Shown here one piece after another: positions 26,733 through 37,253 of a stretch of 64,000 bases of DNA. The notes under the pieces were generated by a model. It had not been told where the DNA came from. It did not search any database and saw only the letters and a list, made by a program, of their open reading frames with translations. The position numbers were made by a program, and so were the translations under genes. Positions within the stretch are counted from its first letter, which is position 1, and the number at the start of each line of letters is the position of its first letter. The DNA comes from an uncultured Paracoccaceae bacterium (GTDB taxonomy: Bacteria > Pseudomonadota > Alphaproteobacteria > Rhodobacterales > Rhodobacteraceae): assembly GCA_913061275.1 (NCBI GenBank), contig CAJXSR010000016.1, forward strand, positions 1 to 64,000, given 5' to 3'.

Positions 26733-28049
26733 TTAAGCTACTATATGGTAGGCTTCCATACCAAGCTCGGTTTTATCCAACCCTGTGATTTCTTCTTCTT
26801 CAGTAACCCTGATGCCCATTGCAACTTTTAGTATGTACCAAGCGATACCAGAGGTTACGACTGTGAAGATACCAACAACCATAATGCCGTATAACTGTTT
26901 GGTTATTTCTGCATCACTGTTGGTGAATACAACGGCGATGGTACCCCAGATACCGCAGAATAAGTGTACGGGGATAGCACCAACAACATCGTCAATTTTC
27001 AGCTTATCCAGGAATGGTACACCAAAGACCACGATCGCACCGCCTATTGCACCAATAATGGATGCAGCACCAATGCCAGGTGTCAAAGGTTCGGCAGTAA
27101 TTGACACTAGGCCAGCCAATGCACCGTTCAAGATCATTGTCAGATCAGGTTTTTTGTAAATCAGCTGGGTCAAGATTAAGGCAGCCACGGCACCTGCAGC
27201 TGCAGCGGCATTGGTGTTCACGAAAATACGGCTAATGTCTGCAACATCACCAACAGAGCCCATTGCCAGTTGTGACCCACCATTAAAGCCGAACCAACCT
27301 AGCCATAGAATGAACGTACCCAATGTTGCCATCGGTAGGTTTGAGGCAACCATTGGAATGACTTTGCCATCTTTGTATTTGCCAATACGCGCACCTAAGA
27401 CCAAAGCACCCGTAAGGGCAGCCCAACCGCCGACTGAATGCACAACTGTAGATCCTGCGAAATCAAGAAAGCCGTTTTGGTCAAGAAAGCCGCCGCCCCA
27501 TTTCCAGGATGCCTGAATTGGGTAGATTAAGGATGTAAGAATAACCGTAAAGACTAGGAACGGCCATAATTTGATGCGTTCAGCAACGGTACCCGATACG
27601 ATAGATGCGGTAGCTGCGCAGAACATTAACTGAAAGAAAAAGTCAGATCCAACGGTGGCGTATGAAAGATCAGCATCTGCGGCAGATAGGCCAACGGCCT
27701 CGAGCACTGTTGGGCTAAAGCCACCCAGTATGTTTGGGATAACCCATGCATCACCTGGGTACATCAGGTTGAAGCCTATAAGGTAGTAGAAAATACAGGC
27801 CAACCCGAACAGCCCCATGTTTTTTGTTAACTGCATTGTGACGTTTTTTGACCGTACAAGCCCCGCTTCCAGCATGGCGAAACCGCAGGCCATGAAGAAA
27901 ACCAGAAACCCGCCGATTAAGAACAGGATGGTAGTTAAGATATAGCTGACCTCGGCGGGTACAGCTGCGGATGCGTCTTGGGCAAATGCGGCAACAGGCA
28001 ATACTGATGCGGCCAATCCAAGGCTAAGTGTTTTGAATGAAATGTTCAT
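26733..28049 (-). CDS. amtB: Ammonium transporter AmtB
   Basis: The 438-residue channel has a signal-like N-terminus (ending AFAQDASA) and about eleven transmembrane segments. Hallmarks include MACGFAMLEAGLVRSKN, FAGSTVVHSVGGWAALTGALVLG with the pore His, and FILWLGWFGFNGGSQL, with the second pore His in IPVHLFCGIWGTIAV. It conducts ammonium or ammonia across the inner membrane. It is downstream of glnK, the usual partner that blocks the channel when nitrogen is plentiful. Confidence 0.96.
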   Translation of the reverse strand: MNISFKTLSLGLAASVLPVAAFAQDASAAVPAEVSYILTTILFLIGGFLVFFMACGFAMLEAGLVRSKNVTMQLTKNMGLFGLACIFYYLIGFNLMYPGDAWVIPNILGGFSPTVLEAVGLSAADADLSYATVGSDFFFQLMFCAATASIVSGTVAERIKLWPFLVFTVILTSLIYPIQASWKWGGGFLDQNGFLDFAGSTVVHSVGGWAALTGALVLGARIGKYKDGKVIPMVASNLPMATLGTFILWLGWFGFNGGSQLAMGSVGDVADISRIFVNTNAAAAAGAVAALILTQLIYKKPDLTMILNGALAGLVSITAEPLTPGIGAASIIGAIGGAIVVFGVPFLDKLKIDDVVGAIPVHLFCGIWGTIAVVFTNSDAEITKQLYGIMVVGIFTVVTSGIAWYILKVAMGIRVTEEEEITGLDKTELGMEAYHIVA

Positions 28050-28064
28050 GATTTTTTCCTTGGT

Positions 28065-28475
<411 letters not shown>

Positions 28476-28649
28476 TCAATTGTTTGGGGTGGATTTTATG
28501 AAAATATCTATAAAAATGATTAAAATTTAATCAATAGTGGTAAATTGAACAAAAAATAAGCACTATGAAGGTGAGCGAAAGCATGAAAGCACTCCACAAA
28601 GCGTATCAAAAAGAATAGATTCGGTGCAAATAAGCAAAAAAGAGCAGTA

Positions 28650-30749
28650 ATGGCTAAGCAAGGCAAAACGCGGCCCCCCTTGGTGGCACCGGTCAAGAAA
28701 TTTTCCGTGCCGAAAAAGAGAAGTGTGAAAAAAACCCGTCGCGGTATCAGTGGATTTTTTGTGTCACTTGGTATCGGAGTTTTGCGATTTTTTTTACGAA
28801 TAGGGATATATGCCGCAGTATTGCTGACACTTGTTATTGGTGTTGCAACAGCGCTTTTCTATAAAGATTTACCCACAGCCGTCGCATTGATGGATGACCG
28901 TGTGCGCGGGTCGGTAACAATGCTTGACCATAATGGTGCTACATTTGCGTGGCGTGGCGATCAGTTTGGCGGATTGGTTTCAGCCGAAACGGTTTCTGTA
29001 CATTTAAAAAACGCAGTAATAGCGACAGAGGATAAGCGTTTTTACCGCCACTTCGGCATTTCGCCACGTGGTATATTGGGGGCGATACGCATTAATATCG
29101 CCGCAGGGCGTTCGCCTTTATCTGGCAATGGCGGTTCTACTATTACCCAGCAAGTTGCCAAGCGGGTATTCTTTTCGGATTTGAAATCAATAGAGCGCAA
29201 GATCAAAGAAGTGCCAATGGCATTTGCAATGGAGCTGAAATATACCAAAGATGAGATTTTGGCGATTTACCTAAATCGGGCTTATTTAGGGGCTGGCTCG
29301 TATGGGGTAGAGGCGGCAAGCCAGCGGTATTTTGCGAAATCAGCACGTGACGTTAATATCGCACAAGCAGCAATGCTGGCAGGTTTGTTAAAGGCCCCCA
29401 GCCGTTTTGCGCCAACCCGCAATATCGGGCGTGCGCAGGGCCGCGCAAATTTGATTATCGGATTGATGGAAGATCAGGGCTACGTTTCTAAGGGCGAAGC
29501 GGTTGAGGCCCGAAACAATCCGGCGATACTTTCTAAAACAGCACAAAAAAAGGCCGGCGGTTATTTTGCGGATTGGATAATGGAAAGTGGCCCTGACTTT
29601 ATCCTTAAAGATACCACCGAGGATATTGTGATAAAAACAACCTTTGATGAACGGGTTCAACAAGCGGCTGAAAGTGGCTTGGATTTTATCTTTGAAAATA
29701 AAGTAAAGGCTGGCTCAAAAGCACAAGCGGCCATTGTTGTGATGTCACGCGAAGGGGCCGTACGCGCCATAGTTGGCGGGCGTAGTTTGGAAGTTTCGGG
29801 CGGTTTTAACCGTGCAACACAGGCCCTGCGCCAAACTGGATCTTCGTTCAAGCCTTTTGTATATGCGGCTGCATTAGAAAATGGGTTTCATTACGATTCA
29901 ATCGTTATTGATGAGCCTTTAACGCTTAATATTCCAGGATCGGGCGAATGGAGCCCAAAAAACTATTCGCGCAAATATAAAGGCCCGATTACATTTACCG
30001 AAGCATTGGCGGGGTCTGTAAATACCGCCGCTGTTCGGATTTCAGAAAATGTCGGGCGTGAAAAAGTGCGGGTTTTGGCGCAAGATTTTGGAATTGATAA
30101 TACCATCGCATCTGGCCCTGCACTTGCATTAGGCGCATCAGAATCGACGCTTTTGGAAATGACGGGGGCTTATGCGGGTATTTTAAATTCTGGTGTTAGT
30201 GCCAAACCATATGGTGTTATGGAATTAACCATTCAGGGGGAAGCGTCACCTTTGATGGGTAAATCAGATGCCGGCGGTAAACGGGTGATTAACGATAATG
30301 CGGCGGCAGAGCTGGTTTATATGATGAACCAGGTAATCGAAGTAGGAACTGGTCGTCGTGCAAAGCTGGACGGGCGTGAAGCGGCTGGAAAAACTGGCAC
30401 CACCCAAGGTGCGCGTGATGCATGGTTTATCGGTTTTACCGCTGACTATGTAACAGGCGTTTGGATGGGGTATGATGATAATTCCAAACTGACGGGTGTT
30501 ACTGGTGGTGGTTTACCTGCTGATATTTGGCGCGAAACTATGGAACGGGTTCATGAAGGCCTTCCTGCGCGCCCCTTGGCGATGATTGACCCTGTGCGCA
30601 TGGCAATAGAGGCGGACCAAAATGCGAATGAGGGTAAGCGAGATCCGTCTAAATTATCACGTAAAATCGATCGTGAATTGCGCAGAATTGAAGATGACGC
30701 CGAAACGATCATGAATAAGCTATTGGGAATTTTCGGGAAAAATAACTAG
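28650..30749 (+). CDS. Class A penicillin-binding protein
   Basis: The 699-residue bifunctional peptidoglycan synthase has a basic cytoplasmic N-terminus, one membrane anchor (about residues 48-70), and a GT51 glycosyltransferase domain (catalytic Glu127 in ATEDKRFYRHFG, then GGSTITQQVAK). The transpeptidase domain has Ser398-x-x-Lys401 (GSSFKP), SVN in LAGSVNTAAV, and Lys581-Thr-Gly. It resembles the PBP1A-type enzymes of Rhodobacterales. It builds and crosslinks murein in the periplasm. Transcribed alone and convergent with mlaC. Confidence 0.93.
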   Translation: MAKQGKTRPPLVAPVKKFSVPKKRSVKKTRRGISGFFVSLGIGVLRFFLRIGIYAAVLLTLVIGVATALFYKDLPTAVALMDDRVRGSVTMLDHNGATFAWRGDQFGGLVSAETVSVHLKNAVIATEDKRFYRHFGISPRGILGAIRINIAAGRSPLSGNGGSTITQQVAKRVFFSDLKSIERKIKEVPMAFAMELKYTKDEILAIYLNRAYLGAGSYGVEAASQRYFAKSARDVNIAQAAMLAGLLKAPSRFAPTRNIGRAQGRANLIIGLMEDQGYVSKGEAVEARNNPAILSKTAQKKAGGYFADWIMESGPDFILKDTTEDIVIKTTFDERVQQAAESGLDFIFENKVKAGSKAQAAIVVMSREGAVRAIVGGRSLEVSGGFNRATQALRQTGSSFKPFVYAAALENGFHYDSIVIDEPLTLNIPGSGEWSPKNYSRKYKGPITFTEALAGSVNTAAVRISENVGREKVRVLAQDFGIDNTIASGPALALGASESTLLEMTGAYAGILNSGVSAKPYGVMELTIQGEASPLMGKSDAGGKRVINDNAAAELVYMMNQVIEVGTGRRAKLDGREAAGKTGTTQGARDAWFIGFTADYVTGVWMGYDDNSKLTGVTGGGLPADIWRETMERVHEGLPARPLAMIDPVRMAIEADQNANEGKRDPSKLSRKIDRELRRIEDDAETIMNKLLGIFGKNN

Positions 30750-30752
30750 GCT

Positions 30753-31364
30753 TTAACCCGCTTTATTCAGGCGTGCGACCAACTTATCAATTTTACCGCC
30801 GCTGCGGTCTAACATAGACCCAATTTCTTCACGCTCGGTTTTAATCATGCTGATACCTTCGATATAAAGGTCGAACATTTGCCGTTTGCCATTACGTTCA
30901 AAAACCTGCCAATCGACTGTGAAGGGTGCAGAGCCTTTGAATTTAACAACGCTCTTAACCAAAACGCCTGATTTTACAGCTTTAGCACTAGTAACCGTAA
31001 TTTTTGATCCAATAAATTCGCGAAATCGTTTGCCGTATTTGCGTGAAATATAGGCGCGAAATGCGGCTGTATATGCTTTTTTCTGACTTGCGTTTGCACT
31101 GCGCCAAGGCGGGCCAAGGCAAGTACGTGCTATTGCATCAACGGCTGCATATTTGGCAAAAACACGGTCAAAATCCCGATACATTGCAGTTTCGGATTTA
31201 CCAGAGTTAATGATCTTGAAAATGTCGCTAGATAGATTGTTTATCAACTTTTCAGCAGCAGCTTTGGTTAAAGCAAAGCCGGCGGATGGCATTGCCGTTG
31301 CCGCGACCGCAGCACTGATGCCAGCAAGAAAAACGCGGCGGTTTAATTTTTTAGAAATCTGCAA
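30753..31364 (-). CDS. mlaC: MlaC-family phospholipid-binding periplasmic protein
   Basis: The 203-residue protein has the Ttg2D/MlaC fold pattern: an N-terminal AAEKLINNLSSDIFKIINSG, then YGKRFREFIGSKITVTSAK and VDWQVFERNGKRQMFDLYIEGISMIKTEREE. It starts with NRRVFLAGISAAVAA, which looks like a Tat (twin-arginine) signal. It ferries phospholipid between outer and inner membranes. Its start overlaps the end of mlaA by 14 bp. The MlaFEDB inner-membrane complex genes are not nearby. Confidence 0.9.
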   Translation of the reverse strand: MQISKKLNRRVFLAGISAAVAATAMPSAGFALTKAAAEKLINNLSSDIFKIINSGKSETAMYRDFDRVFAKYAAVDAIARTCLGPPWRSANASQKKAYTAAFRAYISRKYGKRFREFIGSKITVTSAKAVKSGVLVKSVVKFKGSAPFTVDWQVFERNGKRQMFDLYIEGISMIKTEREEIGSMLDRSGGKIDKLVARLNKAG

Positions 31365-32100
31365 AGGGATCCTCCAAACTATCTTCTGTTACACCACCAT
31401 TTAGTTTGAAATTACGGTTCTGCAAGTACAAAGACCGCGCCGTGGCGTAACTATCTTCAGAATTGTATAATGTATCTTCGATTACATCAGAGTATTGGTT
31501 GCGATCGCCCAAGCGGTCAAGAATACCGAATGTTAGCCCCATACCATCGGTGCCAGAGGGCAATATGAAATTTGTTGGGTTAAGGGCAGTGTCAATAATA
31601 AACCCGATTGTGTCGCGCTCTGTACTAGGGCCAAGTAGCGGTAATTCGTGGTACACACCTTGGCGAAACTTCCAGACATGCAGAGTTTGACCAAAATCGG
31701 CGTTGTTATCAGGAATGCCAGCATCGGTTGCCAAATCCCCAAGGCCAAAGGTTAAAGAATTAACTGCAAAGCGTGAAACGGTTTGACGCAAACCTTTGAT
31801 ATCGCCTTGTAGAACGTTGTTAACAGCTTGTCCTGGTAAACCAAGAAATCCTGCAACATTGCCAACGATATGAATTATCAAGGGCGGTGTAATAAATCCG
31901 TAACCTTTTGCTGTCGGGCCAACCAAAGCACGGTCCAACCCTTTGTTAAATTCGTGCATTTTTCGGTTTTGTGATTCGTATGGATCATTAAACTCTGATT
32001 TACTAACAGGTGCCGCGCAGGCACTAAGCACAACGAGTGTTGTGATTAGTACGCTGATGGTACGGTAAATGCTTGTATATGAACTGCTTTTTAAAAACAC
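31351..32100 (-). CDS. mlaA: MlaA/VacJ-family outer-membrane lipoprotein
   Basis: The protein is 249 residues from a GTG at 32100; a TTG at 32127 is an alternative, and neither has a strong ribosome binding site. It carries a lipobox (VLSAC) and the MlaA signature: NDPYESQNRKMHEFNKGLDRAL, VGNVAGFLGLPGQAVNNVLQGD, FAVNSLTFGLGDLATDAGIP and GPSTERDTIGF. It removes surface phospholipid from the outer membrane and hands it to MlaC. It overlaps mlaC. Confidence 0.92.
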   Translation of the reverse strand: MFLKSSSYTSIYRTISVLITTLVVLSACAAPVSKSEFNDPYESQNRKMHEFNKGLDRALVGPTAKGYGFITPPLIIHIVGNVAGFLGLPGQAVNNVLQGDIKGLRQTVSRFAVNSLTFGLGDLATDAGIPDNNADFGQTLHVWKFRQGVYHELPLLGPSTERDTIGFIIDTALNPTNFILPSGTDGMGLTFGILDRLGDRNQYSDVIEDTLYNSEDSYATARSLYLQNRNFKLNGGVTEDSLEDPFADF

Positions 32101-32252
32101 GATTTCTACTCTTATTACTTTAATCAAACCTAATCATAGCGTTTTAAGTGAATCTGTCCATGTTGTGATTTGATATTGCTGTAATTATAGGTGACGCAGG
32201 TTAAATTATGTTGCAACAATGCACTTAACAAACATTTGTGAAGGAGAGCCTA

Positions 32253-32717
32253 ATGGCTGGAAATATCGAAGCACGTTTGGCTGAACTGGGAATTCAGTTG
32301 CCAGAAGCGCCAGCACCAGCGGCAAATTACGTACCATATGTGGTCGTCGGCAATATGGTTTATATATCTGGCCAAATTTCAAAAGATGTAGATGGATTAA
32401 TTTGTGGCAAGTTGGGTGGTGATACAACTGTAGAACAGGGTGCTGCGGCCGCACGGGTTTGCGGGTTAAACTTAATAGCCCAACTGCGCGAAGCGTGCGG
32501 TGGTGACCTTGACCGTGTAGTTCAGGTGGTAAAACTAGGCGGGTTTGTGAACGCAACCGCAGATTTCACCAACCATCCTGTGGTGATTAACGGCGCATCA
32601 GATTTGATGGTCGAAGTGTTTGGAAAGCTGGGCGCACATGCACGTGCCGCAGTTGGTTGTTCGTCTCTTCCACTAGGTGTTGCAGTGGAAGTCGAAGGCA
32701 TTTTTCAGATTTTATAA
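32253..32717 (+). CDS. RidA family protein
   Basis: The 154-residue protein starts at ATG 32253, 6-8 nt after AAGGAG. It has VVVGNMVYISGQIS, CGLNLIAQLREACGGDLDRVVQVVKLGGFV, and the C-terminal RAAVGCSSLPLGVAVEVEGIFQI, with the conserved Arg of the enamine/imine deaminase. RidA proteins hydrolyse reactive enamines. Its stop overlaps the next start (TAATG), so it is coupled to the phosphodiesterase gene. Confidence 0.92.
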   Translation: MAGNIEARLAELGIQLPEAPAPAANYVPYVVVGNMVYISGQISKDVDGLICGKLGGDTTVEQGAAAARVCGLNLIAQLREACGGDLDRVVQVVKLGGFVNATADFTNHPVVINGASDLMVEVFGKLGAHARAAVGCSSLPLGVAVEVEGIFQIL

Positions 32718-33469
32718 TGATGATCCCTGATATATTTTTAAAACAACCAATCACACACCGCACATTGCATGATGTGACAGCTGGCCGGCCGGAAAACTCT
32801 TTGGCTGGTGCGGCTGCCGCTATTGAACGTGGTTATGGGATAGAGATTGACGTGCAAATATCAAAAGATGGTATTCCGATGGTATTTCATGACTATTCAC
32901 TAGAACGTTTAACCGCTGAAACAGGTACGATTGCGCAGCGTACTGCGGCAGAACTTGGGGATATTCAATTAACTCACGGCAATGAAGGTATTCCAACGTT
33001 GAAAGACTTCTTGGAGTTTGTAGATGGGCGTGTACCATTGTTGGTTGAAATAAAAGATCAAGATGGGGCTTTAGGCCCGAATGTTGGTGCCTTAGCAAAA
33101 ACAACCTGTGAAGTGTTAAAGCAATATGATGGGCCTGTCGCTTTGATGTCATTTAACCCTCATACCATGGCAAAATGCGCTAAATACGCGCCACATATCC
33201 CACGTGGTTTGGTGACAGGTGCATTTTTGGCAAAGGATTGGGTCTTTGTATCAGAAGAGCGCCGAAATGAGTTGGCGGGCATTACTGATTATGACCGTGT
33301 CGGTGCAAGTTTTATTTCGCATAATGTAAATTTCTTGCAGGCACCTGTTGTGAGCGAGCGAAAAAAGCAAGGCGCGTCGGTCTTATGCTGGACTGTGCGC
33401 ACGGCACTGATTGAAGATACAGCCAGAGCGGTTGCTGATAATGTTACATTTGAAGGGTACTTGGCTTAA
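32717..33469 (+). CDS. Glycerophosphodiester phosphodiesterase family protein
   Basis: The 250-residue protein has the GDPD catalytic elements: an early His (ITHRTLHD), RPENSLAGAAAAIERGYGIEIDVQISKDGIPMVFHDYSLERLT with metal-binding Glu/Asp and His, and LLVEIKDQDG. The C-terminal SVLCWTVRT is typical. It hydrolyses glycerophosphodiesters to glycerol 3-phosphate and alcohol. No signal peptide is seen, so it acts in the cytoplasm. The start overlaps the ridA stop. Confidence 0.9.
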   Translation: MMIPDIFLKQPITHRTLHDVTAGRPENSLAGAAAAIERGYGIEIDVQISKDGIPMVFHDYSLERLTAETGTIAQRTAAELGDIQLTHGNEGIPTLKDFLEFVDGRVPLLVEIKDQDGALGPNVGALAKTTCEVLKQYDGPVALMSFNPHTMAKCAKYAPHIPRGLVTGAFLAKDWVFVSEERRNELAGITDYDRVGASFISHNVNFLQAPVVSERKKQGASVLCWTVRTALIEDTARAVADNVTFEGYLA

Positions 33470-33480
33470 AGTGCCACCCA

Positions 33481-34650
33481 ATGTCAGTTGATACAGAAAT
33501 TACCGTAACTGCTGTGAAAAGCCTGTCTTCTATAGGTCAGGCCGACTGGGATATTTGTGCAGGCAATTCTGGCGACCCGTTTACCACATACCGTTTTCTA
33601 CACGCGCTAGAAACCAGTGGTTCTGTCGGGCACGGAACTGGGTGGGAACCGCATCATTTAATGGCGCGCCAAGGTGATGATGTGATTGCTGTTATGCCGC
33701 TTTATGCAAAATACCATTCCCAAGGCGAATATATGTTCGATCACAACTGGGCGCATGCATATGAACGATCGGGTGGTCGGTATTACCCCAAACTGCAAGC
33801 GGCGGTGCCGTTTACACCTGCTACGGGTCGTCGGTTTTTGTGCCGCGAAGGTTTTGAAGATGCGGGGCGTTCTGCCTTGGTGCAAGGGGCTGTGCAAATG
33901 GCCACAAGCAATCAACTGTCGTCGCTGCATATAACCTTTTGTGCTGAAGAGGAATTTGAAGTCGGGGCTGACATCGGGTTGTTGCAACGCACGGGTCAAC
34001 AGTTTCATTGGTTGAATGAGGGCTATCAGGGTTTTGATGATTTTTTGGCAGCACTTTCATCGCGCAAACGCAAGAATATTCGCAAGGAACGTAAAGTCGC
34101 GCAAGCTTATGGCGGAACAATCGTTGCCCTGACAGGTGCGGATATTCTGCCAGAACACTGGGATGCGTTTTGGCAATTCTATCAAGACACTGGTGCGCGC
34201 AAATGGGGTATACCTTATCTGACACGCGAATTCTTTGACATTGTGCAAGAGCAGATGCGCGATGATGTTTTGTTGGTGATGTGTGAACGCGAAGGCCGCT
34301 GGATTGCGGGGGCATTAAATTTCATTGGGGCTGATTGCCTTTATGGCCGCTATTGGGGCTGTGCCGAAGATCATGCCTGTTTGCATTTTGAAGTGTGTTA
34401 TTACCGCGCGATTGATTACGCGATCGAACATGGGTTAAAACGGATTGAAGCGGGGGCGCAGGGCGCACATAAATTGGCGCGGGGGTATTTACCCAAACCA
34501 ACCTATTCTCTGCATTGGATAGCAGACCCTGGGTTTCGGGATGCGGTCGCTACATATCTGGACGCGGAACGTGAAGCGGTGGATGACGAGATAGAAGTGT
34601 TGACTGACTACGGGCCGTTCAAAAAAGGTCAGAAGAAAGATGATGAGTGA
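33481..34650 (+). CDS. COG3146-type predicted N-acyltransferase (GNAT/FemAB-like)
   Basis: The 389-residue protein has the family motifs: FLHALETSGSVGHGTGWEPHHLMARQGD near the start, HNWAHAYERSGGRYYPKLQAAVPFTPATGRRFL, SSRKRKNIRKERK, YGRYWGC and LHFEVCYYRAIDYAIEHGL, ending GAQGAHKLARGYLP. These proteins are predicted to transfer an acyl or aminoacyl group and are sometimes named for peptidoglycan biosynthesis, but the substrate is unproven. It overlaps the next gene by 11 bp. Confidence 0.82.
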   Translation: MSVDTEITVTAVKSLSSIGQADWDICAGNSGDPFTTYRFLHALETSGSVGHGTGWEPHHLMARQGDDVIAVMPLYAKYHSQGEYMFDHNWAHAYERSGGRYYPKLQAAVPFTPATGRRFLCREGFEDAGRSALVQGAVQMATSNQLSSLHITFCAEEEFEVGADIGLLQRTGQQFHWLNEGYQGFDDFLAALSSRKRKNIRKERKVAQAYGGTIVALTGADILPEHWDAFWQFYQDTGARKWGIPYLTREFFDIVQEQMRDDVLLVMCEREGRWIAGALNFIGADCLYGRYWGCAEDHACLHFEVCYYRAIDYAIEHGLKRIEAGAQGAHKLARGYLPKPTYSLHWIADPGFRDAVATYLDAEREAVDDEIEVLTDYGPFKKGQKKDDE

Positions 34651-35389
34651 AATGGATGACAAAGCCAACAGGCCGATCATAGGGATCACCGGATATGGTG
34701 CTTCAGAGATGCTGATCAAGGATGAACATTATGATGCGTATCTTTCGTCGCCTGCCGATTATGCGCAAGCGGTGTTGCGGGCGGGTGGCATTCCTATGGT
34801 TATTCCACCCATCGCGAAAGGGGCGCAAAGTTTGCTTGCACGGTTGGACGGGATTATTTTTTCTGGTGGGGCCGATATTCATCCTGAATATTATGCAGGC
34901 AACGCGAACGATCCAAACCTGCTGCCGCATGACAGATTGCGCGATCAGGTTGAATTGGAGTTAATCAAGCATGCGATTACTATGCAAGAGCTGCCCATTT
35001 TGGGGATTTGCCGTGGGGCGCAACTGTTGAATGTCGCTTTGGGCGGCAGTTTGCTTGAACACTTGCCTGACCATATTGACGACGACATTCACCGTGACGA
35101 TGAAGGTCTTTGGACGACCCATGATGTGCATGTTGTTGGAGGTTCAAAATTGGCGGATGCGATGGGGGCTAAGCTGGTTCACACTATGTCGGGACATCAT
35201 CAGGCACTGGGCAGAATTGCACCATCTTTAACCGTTACGGCAAGTTCAGTTGATGAAGTTGTTGAAGGCGTTGAGTTGCAAACACACCCTTGGTGTTTGG
35301 GCGTTCAATGGCATCCTGAAACAACTGCTGCGCACGATGAAACCCAACAACGGCTTTTTGATGCGTTGGTCATTCGGGCGCAATCGTAA
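34640..35389 (+). CDS. Class I GATase-like gamma-glutamyl hydrolase (PuuD-type)
   Basis: The 249-residue protein has the nucleophile elbow GICRGAQLLNVALGGSLLEHLPDH (Cys), and VQWHPETTA with His and Glu of the triad. DGIIFSGGADIHPEYYAG is characteristic of the PuuD subgroup, which hydrolyses gamma-glutamyl-GABA in polyamine breakdown. No other puu genes are adjacent, so the exact substrate is open. The start overlaps the acyltransferase gene, implying an operon. Confidence 0.85.
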   Translation: MMSEMDDKANRPIIGITGYGASEMLIKDEHYDAYLSSPADYAQAVLRAGGIPMVIPPIAKGAQSLLARLDGIIFSGGADIHPEYYAGNANDPNLLPHDRLRDQVELELIKHAITMQELPILGICRGAQLLNVALGGSLLEHLPDHIDDDIHRDDEGLWTTHDVHVVGGSKLADAMGAKLVHTMSGHHQALGRIAPSLTVTASSVDEVVEGVELQTHPWCLGVQWHPETTAAHDETQQRLFDALVIRAQS

Positions 35390-35472
35390 GAGCTACTACA
35401 ATATCGGGCTTGATAACGAAACATTGCTGTGCGTAGCTTGATATTGAAAAAGCGGGGGTGCACAGGTTGAAC

Positions 35473-36951
35473 ATGGCCAATACTAAATCGCAAAAAAACC
35501 TGTTGATTATAATCTCGGATGAACACCGCAAAGATGCGATGGGATGTGTCGGGCATGGGGTTGTAAAAACACCTAATCTGGATGCATTGGCGGCACGTGG
35601 GGCTGTTTTTGAAAACGCTTATACAGCGTCGCCTATGTGTGTACCAACGCGCGCCAGCCTTGCTTGTGGTGACCATGTTCACAACATTGGTCACTGGGAT
35701 AGTGCCACACCTTATGACGGCAAGGTTCGTAGCTGGATGCGACAGTTGCGCGATCAGGATGTAAAAGTAACGTCAATCGGCAAGCTGCATTTTCGGTCAG
35801 ATGAAGACGACAATGGTTTTACCGAAGAGATAATACCGATGCATGTTGTTGGCGGTGTTGGATGGACTGTGGGTTTGCTGCGTGAAAACCCGCCTGACTA
35901 TACCTCTGCGGCTGAACTGGCAGGGGATGTTGGCGCAGGCGACAGCAGCTATACCGATTACGATCTGGCAATCACTGCTGCTGCTGAAAATTGGTTGGAG
36001 GCGCAAAAGGGATCGGAAAAACCATGGGCGGCATTTGTGTCATTGGTCAGCCCGCATTATCCGCTTACAGCACCGCAGGAATTTTACGATATGTATGCTC
36101 CGGCCAATGTTGATCTGCCTGTGGGTTACGGCGAACATATGAGCCCCGATCATTCAGAGCTAAAGAACATCAAAAAATTCTTCGATTACGACCGCTATTT
36201 TGATGAACAAAAAATGCGTGAAGCCAAGGTTGCCTATTATGGGCTGACCAGTTTCATGGATGATTGTGTGGGCCGTGTTTTGGCGGCATTGGATGCGAGC
36301 GGTCAAGCGGATGATACGGTGGTTATCTATGTCTCGGATCATGGCGATATGATGGGGGATCAGGGGTATTGGACAAAACAGGTAATGTATGAAGCCTCTG
36401 TTGGGGTTCCGATGATTGCCGCTGGCCCTGGAATTCCGGCAGGCCGTCGGGTGAAAACCGGTACGACTTTGCTTGATATTGCGGCAACGGCTGTTGATGT
36501 AACGGGGGTAACGCCTGACGCACAAAGCACTGCCTTGCCGGGGGTTTCTTTGCTGGATATTGCCAATCAGCTGGATGATACGGACAGAACCATATTCAGT
36601 GAATACCATGATGGCGGATCAACCACGGGCACATTCATGGTGCGCTGGGGTCACTGGAAATTCGTTTATTATGTAGACCACGCGCCGCAGCTGTTTGATC
36701 TGGTAGCTGATCCGCATGAGTTAATAAACCTTGCCGTTGAAGGCGTAAATGATCTTGCCGTACAGGCTGCATGGCAAGAAAGTGAAAAACGATTGCGGGC
36801 AATATGCGACCCCGAAAAAGTAAATGCCCTTTGTTTTGCAGATCAAAAGCGGCGCATTGCAGAACTGGGCGGAGAAGAGACTTGTGCCACAGGATATAGT
36901 TTCAATCATACACCAACCCCAACCGAACAAGATGAATTAAAATCTATTTAG
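35473..36951 (+). CDS. Sulfatase
   Basis: The 492-residue type I sulfatase starts at ATG 35473 (AGG upstream; GTG 35458 is less likely). It has metal ligands in [13 protein letters not shown], the formylglycine motif CVPTRAS (Cys-x-Pro-x-Arg), SIGKLHF, and the second metal site [20 protein letters not shown]. The Cys must be oxidised to formylglycine before it can hydrolyse sulfate esters. There is no signal peptide, so it is cytoplasmic. Substrate unknown; choline-O-sulfate or aryl sulfates are possible. Confidence 0.88.
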   Translation: MANTKSQKNLLIIISDEHRKDAMGCVGHGVVKTPNLDALAARGAVFENAYTASPMCVPTRASLACGDHVHNIGHWDSATPYDGKVRSWMRQLRDQDVKVTSIGKLHFRSDEDDNGFTEEIIPMHVVGGVGWTVGLLRENPPDYTSAAELAGDVGAGDSSYTDYDLAITAAAENWLEAQKGSEKPWAAFVSLVSPHYPLTAPQEFYDMYAPANVDLPVGYGEHMSPDHSELKNIKKFFDYDRYFDEQKMREAKVAYYGLTSFMDDCVGRVLAALDASGQADDTVVIYVSDHGDMMGDQGYWTKQVMYEASVGVPMIAAGPGIPAGRRVKTGTTLLDIAATAVDVTGVTPDAQSTALPGVSLLDIANQLDDTDRTIFSEYHDGGSTTGTFMVRWGHWKFVYYVDHAPQLFDLVADPHELINLAVEGVNDLAVQAAWQESEKRLRAICDPEKVNALCFADQKRRIAELGGEETCATGYSFNHTPTPTEQDELKSI

Positions 36952-36959
36952 GAAAAATG

Positions 36960-37253
36960 ATGGCTGAAAAATTGACAAAAGAAGCGCGTGATAGTGACCT
37001 TGCGACGTTGCTAGATGAAGGCTGGGCATTGGTTGAGGGGCGTGATGCGATTGAACGTGAATTTAAGTTCAAGACGTTCAATCAGGCGTTTGGCTGGATG
37101 ACACGGGTTGCGATGTATGCGGAAAAATGGAATCACCATCCAGAATGGTCAAATGTCTACAACCGTGTAGATGTTGTTCTGACAACCCATAGCGTGGACG
37201 GGCTGTCAGAACTGGATATCAAACTGGCCAGAATGATGGATAAATTGGCCTAA
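36960..37253 (+). CDS. phhB: Pterin-4a-carbinolamine dehydratase
   Basis: The 97-residue protein contains the family core [54 protein letters not shown] with the catalytic His-His and downstream His. It dehydrates 4a-hydroxytetrahydrobiopterin in the phenylalanine hydroxylase cycle and can also serve molybdopterin chemistry. Two adjacent ATG codons (36957, 36960) are possible starts. Its stop overlaps that of the convergent peroxiredoxin gene by 4 bp (CTAA). Confidence 0.9.
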   Translation: MAEKLTKEARDSDLATLLDEGWALVEGRDAIEREFKFKTFNQAFGWMTRVAMYAEKWNHHPEWSNVYNRVDVVLTTHSVDGLSELDIKLARMMDKLA

